9,238 nucleotides of DNA from Pseudomonadota bacterium (GTDB lineage: Bacteria > Pseudomonadota > Alphaproteobacteria > Rhizobiales > Xanthobacteraceae). Positions 7,362-9,238 of this stretch are shown piece after piece (within the stretch, counting starts at the first letter, position 1; the number at the start of each line of letters is the position of its first letter). The notes under the pieces were generated by a model. It did no database searches. It worked only from the letters and a program-made list of their open reading frames with translations, and had not been told where the DNA came from. Position numbers and translations under genes: made by a program. The stretch spans positions 1-9,238 of the forward strand of contig JAEWFG010000007.1 of NCBI GenBank assembly GCA_023388935.1, written 5' to 3'.

Positions 7362-7379
7362 CCTGCGAACGAGCGCAGG
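7362..7379 (-). promoter_or_regulatory. thrS leader hairpin with a CUCGUU loop
   Basis: On the coding strand the 18-mer reads CCTGCG-CTCGTT-CGCAGG: a perfect 6-bp stem with a 6-nt loop, spanning -40 to -23 relative to the thrS ATG and ending 10 nt before the Shine-Dalgarno sequence (7351-7346). The loop CU-CGU-U resembles a tRNA anticodon loop with U33 followed by the threonine anticodon CGU, one nucleotide short. In E. coli, ThrRS represses its own translation by binding an anticodon-arm mimic placed just upstream of the thrS ribosome binding site; similar control here is inference only. The hairpin itself is seen directly. Confidence 0.4.
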
Positions 7380-7394
7380 TAAGCGGGAACGAGC

Positions 7395-7422
7395 GATATA
7401 TCAGGCGATTCGGCCCGTGCAA
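7395..7422 (-). promoter_or_regulatory. Candidate sigma-70-type promoter of thrS
   Basis: On the minus strand TTGCAC (7422-7417) and TATATC (7400-7395) are separated by 16 bp. This is a reasonable match to the housekeeping -35/-10 pattern and is the only AT-rich -10 candidate in the leader. It would give a 5' UTR of roughly 50 nt that contains the hairpin at 7362-7379. It is a motif-based guess without experimental support. Confidence 0.4.
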
Positions 7423-7462
7423 TCCGGCATTTCCAAGAAAGTGGCGTGCAAAAGCCGCGACG

Positions 7463-7696
7463 GTGCACCAACCATTTCGGGCCGCGCCCTTTAACCGGCC
7501 GCAGACCTGCTCTTATGCGCTCGGCTTCCTGGCGGTCGGCTTCGTCGTCCTCGCGCTGATCCTGGTGCTCCTGACCCGACCCCGGCCGGCTGCTGCGCCA
7601 GCCTCAATCCGGCGTTTTCCTGCCCGCAAGGCGCTTGGCAAACCGCGCGCGGGAGCGCTAGAAGGCGTGCATGGGGGACCAAAGAGGGGTGACTGA
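7463..7696 (+). CDS. Doubtful small single-helix membrane protein
   Basis: A GTG-started frame of 77 codons. Residues about 17-37 form one strongly hydrophobic stretch (ALGFLAVGFVVLALILVLL) followed by a basic, Pro/Ala-rich tail, as in a one-pass inner-membrane peptide. Over the hydrophobic segment nearly every codon ends in G or C, like the real genes around it, whereas the tail is more mixed. Its TGA (7694-7696) is one base from the ATG of the secreted-protein gene, which would allow translational coupling. Against it: no ribosome binding site precedes the GTG, the 5' part overlaps the thrS promoter region, and a promoter for the downstream gene seems to lie inside it. I recognise no family. 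Confidence 0.3.
   Translation: MHQPFRAAPFNRPQTCSYALGFLAVGFVVLALILVLLTRPRPAAAPASIRRFPARKALGKPRAGALEGVHGGPKRGD
7635..7663 (+). promoter_or_regulatory. Candidate promoter of the small secreted-protein gene
   Basis: TTGGCA (7635-7640) and CTAGAA (7658-7663) are spaced by 17 bp. The -35 matches TTGACA at five of six positions; the -10 is a partial match to the CTATAT-like element used by alphaproteobacteria. Transcription would begin near 7670, leaving a leader of about 27 nt that carries GAGGGG ahead of the ATG at 7698. Confidence 0.3.
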
Positions 7697-7697
7697 A

Positions 7698-8075
7698 ATG
7701 AGGATGATACTGGCGGTTGCCGCGGTGCTCTATTCAGCTTCCGCGTTCGCACAAACCGACAAGCCGCCGATGGTCGGGGACAAGCCGTTGGTGCAGGTCC
7801 AGGCGAAGGGGACCAAAGAGGCAGCGGCCAAGCCCGCCGCGGCGCCGAAGGGCAAGCCGCAATCGATCGCGGTTCGGCTCCAGGCCTGCCTCGAGATAGA
7901 TGACGGCACCAAGGACCGCCTCAACTGCTATGACGAGGTGATCCCGCCGATGCCGAAGCCGAAGCCGGCGAAAGCCAAGGGCGTCGCCGATTGCCGTTTC
8001 TTCAAGGAAGAGGACGAGCGGTTGGCTTGCTTCAACGGCTTTGCCGAGAGCATTCCGAAGCTGCCCAAGAGCTGA
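7698..8075 (+). CDS. Small secreted protein with two C-x(11-12)-C motifs, function unknown
   Basis: A 125-aa predicted periplasmic or secreted protein. Start at 7698 is chosen over an in-frame ATG at 7671 because GAGGGG precedes it and it opens a typical Sec signal peptide, MRMILAVAAVLYSASAFA, with cleavage before QTDKPP. The mature part begins with a Lys/Ala/Pro-rich linker (about 20-57), followed by two similar cysteine motifs: AC64LEIDDGTKDRLNC77YDEVI and DC99RFFKEEDERLAC111FNGF. Each pairs a Cys with a second Cys preceded by RL and followed by an aromatic residue, so two disulfides, each closing one motif, are likely. The C-x-RL-x-C-[YF]D pattern occurs in many small proteobacterial periplasmic proteins, including some type VI secretion-associated ones (from memory), but no secretion genes are nearby. 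It is divergent from thrS and convergent with the alpha/beta hydrolase. Confidence 0.82.
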   Translation: MRMILAVAAVLYSASAFAQTDKPPMVGDKPLVQVQAKGTKEAAAKPAAAPKGKPQSIAVRLQACLEIDDGTKDRLNCYDEVIPPMPKPKPAKAKGVADCRFFKEEDERLACFNGFAESIPKLPKS

Positions 8076-8081
8076 CGTTGA

Positions 8082-8123
8082 AGGGCCGGACGGCTAGTTG
8101 CTGATCCGGCTCAGCACGGCCCT
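8082..8123 (+). terminator. Nested hairpin after the small secreted-protein gene, possible terminator
   Basis: AGGGCCG (8082-8088) pairs perfectly with CGGCCCT (8117-8123). Inside, TGCTGA (8099-8104) pairs with TCAGCA (8111-8116) around a 6-nt loop. It starts 7 bp after the stop codon, a normal terminator position, but no T-tract follows, so Rho-independent activity is uncertain. The same bases overlap a coding-like minus-strand frame (8094-8201). Confidence 0.4.
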
Positions 8124-8201
8124 GAAGGCAACGCCCGGCGCTTGCAGTGCGGTGCCTTCGAATTCGGCCGTGTCGTTGGTCGTCGTCCTCCCGGCCGACA
8201 A
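8094..8201 (-). other. Coding-like frame downstream of the alpha/beta hydrolase stop
   Basis: Reading past the hydrolase stop (8226-8228) in the same frame gives six codons, a TGA (8205-8207), then an open stretch from TTG at 8201 to TAG at 8094. The 35 residues end EGTALQAPGVAFRAVLSR-ISN. About 31 of 36 codons end in G or C, as in the real genes here. This could be a very short gene, or the decayed C-terminal end of a longer ancestral protein. No ATG or good ribosome binding site is present and I do not recognise the peptide. High GC alone may produce the signal. Confidence 0.22.
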
Positions 8202-8225
8202 GCGTCAGCTCGCGCTATATCGGGC

Positions 8226-9238
8226 CTAGCGGCTCGACGCCGACGGATTGGTGGATGCAACGCGCGTCAGCGCCAGCGACGGCGTCGCCGACATCTTCAC
8301 CAGCACGTCCTTGAGCGGATCCCGCGTCCAGGCCCGCGTCACATAATCACGATGTGTGATGCCGTCGCCGGTTTCGACGAAGACCACGCTGCCGGGCCGC
8401 AACGGCCCATCCATGTCCTCGGAGATTCCGATGCCCTTCCGACGCAGCATGCTCATCAGCTCGCGGTCGCGCCGCGCGGTGTAGTGGGTGTAGGAGCTGA
8501 CGAAGAAGCCGGTGCGATGGCTCTCGATCCAGGAGGCGAACTTGTCGAGCTCGCCATAGACAGCGTCCAGCAGCACGACGCCGCGGACGCGGTCGCTGAT
8601 GCCGCCGACCTCGAGGCTCCAGGCCGTCGGCAGGAAGCCGCCGCTGTAGCCGACGATCACGATCGGCATGTTGGCGAAGGGGCGCGCGCTGTCGGCACCA
8701 CCGGTCAGGCGAGCGAGGTGATCGGCCGATTCCTCCATGAAGCGCTTGAGGCCACCCGGCTGCCAGAATTTTCCGGCGCTGGAATCGGCGGCATCGACGG
8801 CCAACTGCGGTGCAAGCAGCACGGCATTCGCGCCGGAATCGGTGATCTGCTTCGGCACCAGTTGCCGGTCGCGCACGTCGCGCTCGAGCGTAGCGCCATT
8901 GCCATGGAAGAACACCACGATCACGCCCGGCTTGCGCACGTCGAAATGCTCGGGCACGTGCACCAGCACGCGGCTGTCATTGTAGGTCTCGTCCTGCCAG
9001 AACACGCGGCCCGAGTAGCTGCGGTGGCCGCGGCGGTCGCCCTTGGAGATGTTGAGGAACGGCGCGTCGGAGGCGGGGTTGTTGCCGAAATAGGGGAAGG
9101 CGGATGATTTCATGCTGACGAGTGTCGTCAGGTCTTCGCGTGCCGGACGCTTGTAGGGGACCTGCGGCTCCAGCGAGGCCACCTTGTAGGCGGCCTGTTC
9201 CGGCTGAGGCTGCTGTACGGCGCGCTTGGGCGAGAAGT
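8226..9238 (-). CDS. Alpha/beta hydrolase, 5' end beyond the window
   Basis: At least 337 residues are visible. The frame stays open to the right edge, reading FSPKRAVQQPQPEQAAYK before the GTG at 9182, so the true start most likely lies outside and the GTG is probably not it. Alpha/beta-hydrolase landmarks occur in order: the strand-loop VVFFHGNGATLERDV with the HGNG oxyanion segment, the nucleophile elbow VGYSGG (Ser codon at 8643-8645), VVLLDAVYGELDKF with a candidate acidic residue, and THRDYV with the likely catalytic His (codon 8352-8354). A Ser-Asp-His triad is therefore plausible. The substrate is unknown. The Pro/Gln-rich N-terminal part resembles a linker, so a signal or lipoprotein sequence may lie upstream, but this cannot be seen. 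Its stop faces the small secreted-protein gene across a 150-bp convergent gap. Confidence 0.85.
   Translation of the reverse strand, partial: FSPKRAVQQPQPEQAAYKVASLEPQVPYKRPAREDLTTLVSMKSSAFPYFGNNPASDAPFLNISKGDRRGHRSYSGRVFWQDETYNDSRVLVHVPEHFDVRKPGVIVVFFHGNGATLERDVRDRQLVPKQITDSGANAVLLAPQLAVDAADSSAGKFWQPGGLKRFMEESADHLARLTGGADSARPFANMPIVIVGYSGGFLPTAWSLEVGGISDRVRGVVLLDAVYGELDKFASWIESHRTGFFVSSYTHYTARRDRELMSMLRRKGIGISEDMDGPLRPGSVVFVETGDGITHRDYVTRAWTRDPLKDVLVKMSATPSLALTRVASTNPSASSR

Noticed and set aside
7340..7471. 44-residue N-terminal extension of ThrRS
   Set aside because: AGGAGA sits seven bases before the ATG at 7339, and the extension covers the candidate promoter and leader hairpin with no family similarity.
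4574..7696. 1040-codon open frame on the plus strand, antisense to thrS and the nitroreductase gene
   Set aside because: It mirrors the codons of two clearly recognisable genes; its residues are the Arg/Leu/Asp/His-rich mix expected opposite GC-biased codons, and it has no domain.
8142..9107. 321-aa plus-strand ORF
   Set aside because: It is antisense to the alpha/beta hydrolase gene, whose nucleophile elbow and His motif are clear; the ORF is His/Ala/Arg-rich shadow sequence.
1..9238. CRISPR array, tRNA or rRNA gene, insertion sequence with transposase, toxin-antitoxin or defence module
   Set aside because: No evenly spaced direct repeats, no tRNA-like fold or transposase frame, and no gene pair of these kinds were recognised on either strand.

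Overview
The window looks like chromosomal DNA of a high-GC alphaproteobacterium, most probably Bradyrhizobium or a close relative. This rests on strong G/C preference at third codon positions, on the style of the proteins (PAS-GGDEF-EAL protein, ThrRS, YdjA-like nitroreductase), and on an intergenic repeat block at the left end that I recall as typical of Bradyrhizobium genomes. The assignment comes from reading and memory; no search was run.

Layout. Positions 1-857 hold no convincing gene. They contain an apparently composite repeat region: a GC-rich ORF-bearing stretch (1-354), a hairpin-rich unit (355-488), and a large imperfect palindrome able to fold as a cruciform (557-699). A Pho-box-like site (748-765) follows. 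Positions 858-3320 (+) encode a soluble PAS/GGDEF/EAL cyclic-di-GMP protein. Its 3' end overlaps by 15 bp the 3' end of a convergent block of three minus-strand genes, which read in transcription order thrS (7339-5297), a YdjA-like nitroreductase (5203-4640) and a Tat-exported serine beta-lactamase-like hydrolase (4574-3306). A strong hairpin (5223-5268) separates thrS from the nitroreductase gene. Divergent from thrS lie a doubtful one-helix membrane ORF (7463-7696) and a small secreted four-cysteine protein (7698-8075). After a hairpin-bearing convergent gap comes a minus-strand alpha/beta hydrolase (stop at 8226), whose 5' end runs off the right edge.

How the genes fit together. Apart from the housekeeping thrS, these are mostly unrelated accessory functions: second-messenger turnover, flavin-dependent reduction, and envelope or secreted hydrolases. 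I see no phage, integron, CRISPR, toxin-antitoxin or defence module, and no clear new multi-gene system. The observations most worth a second look are regulatory or structural. They are the Pho-box-like site ahead of the c-di-GMP gene, a thrS leader hairpin whose loop reads CUCGUU (resembling a tRNA-Thr CGU anticodon loop), the repeat block at the left end, and a coding-like stretch downstream of the hydrolase stop in the same frame.
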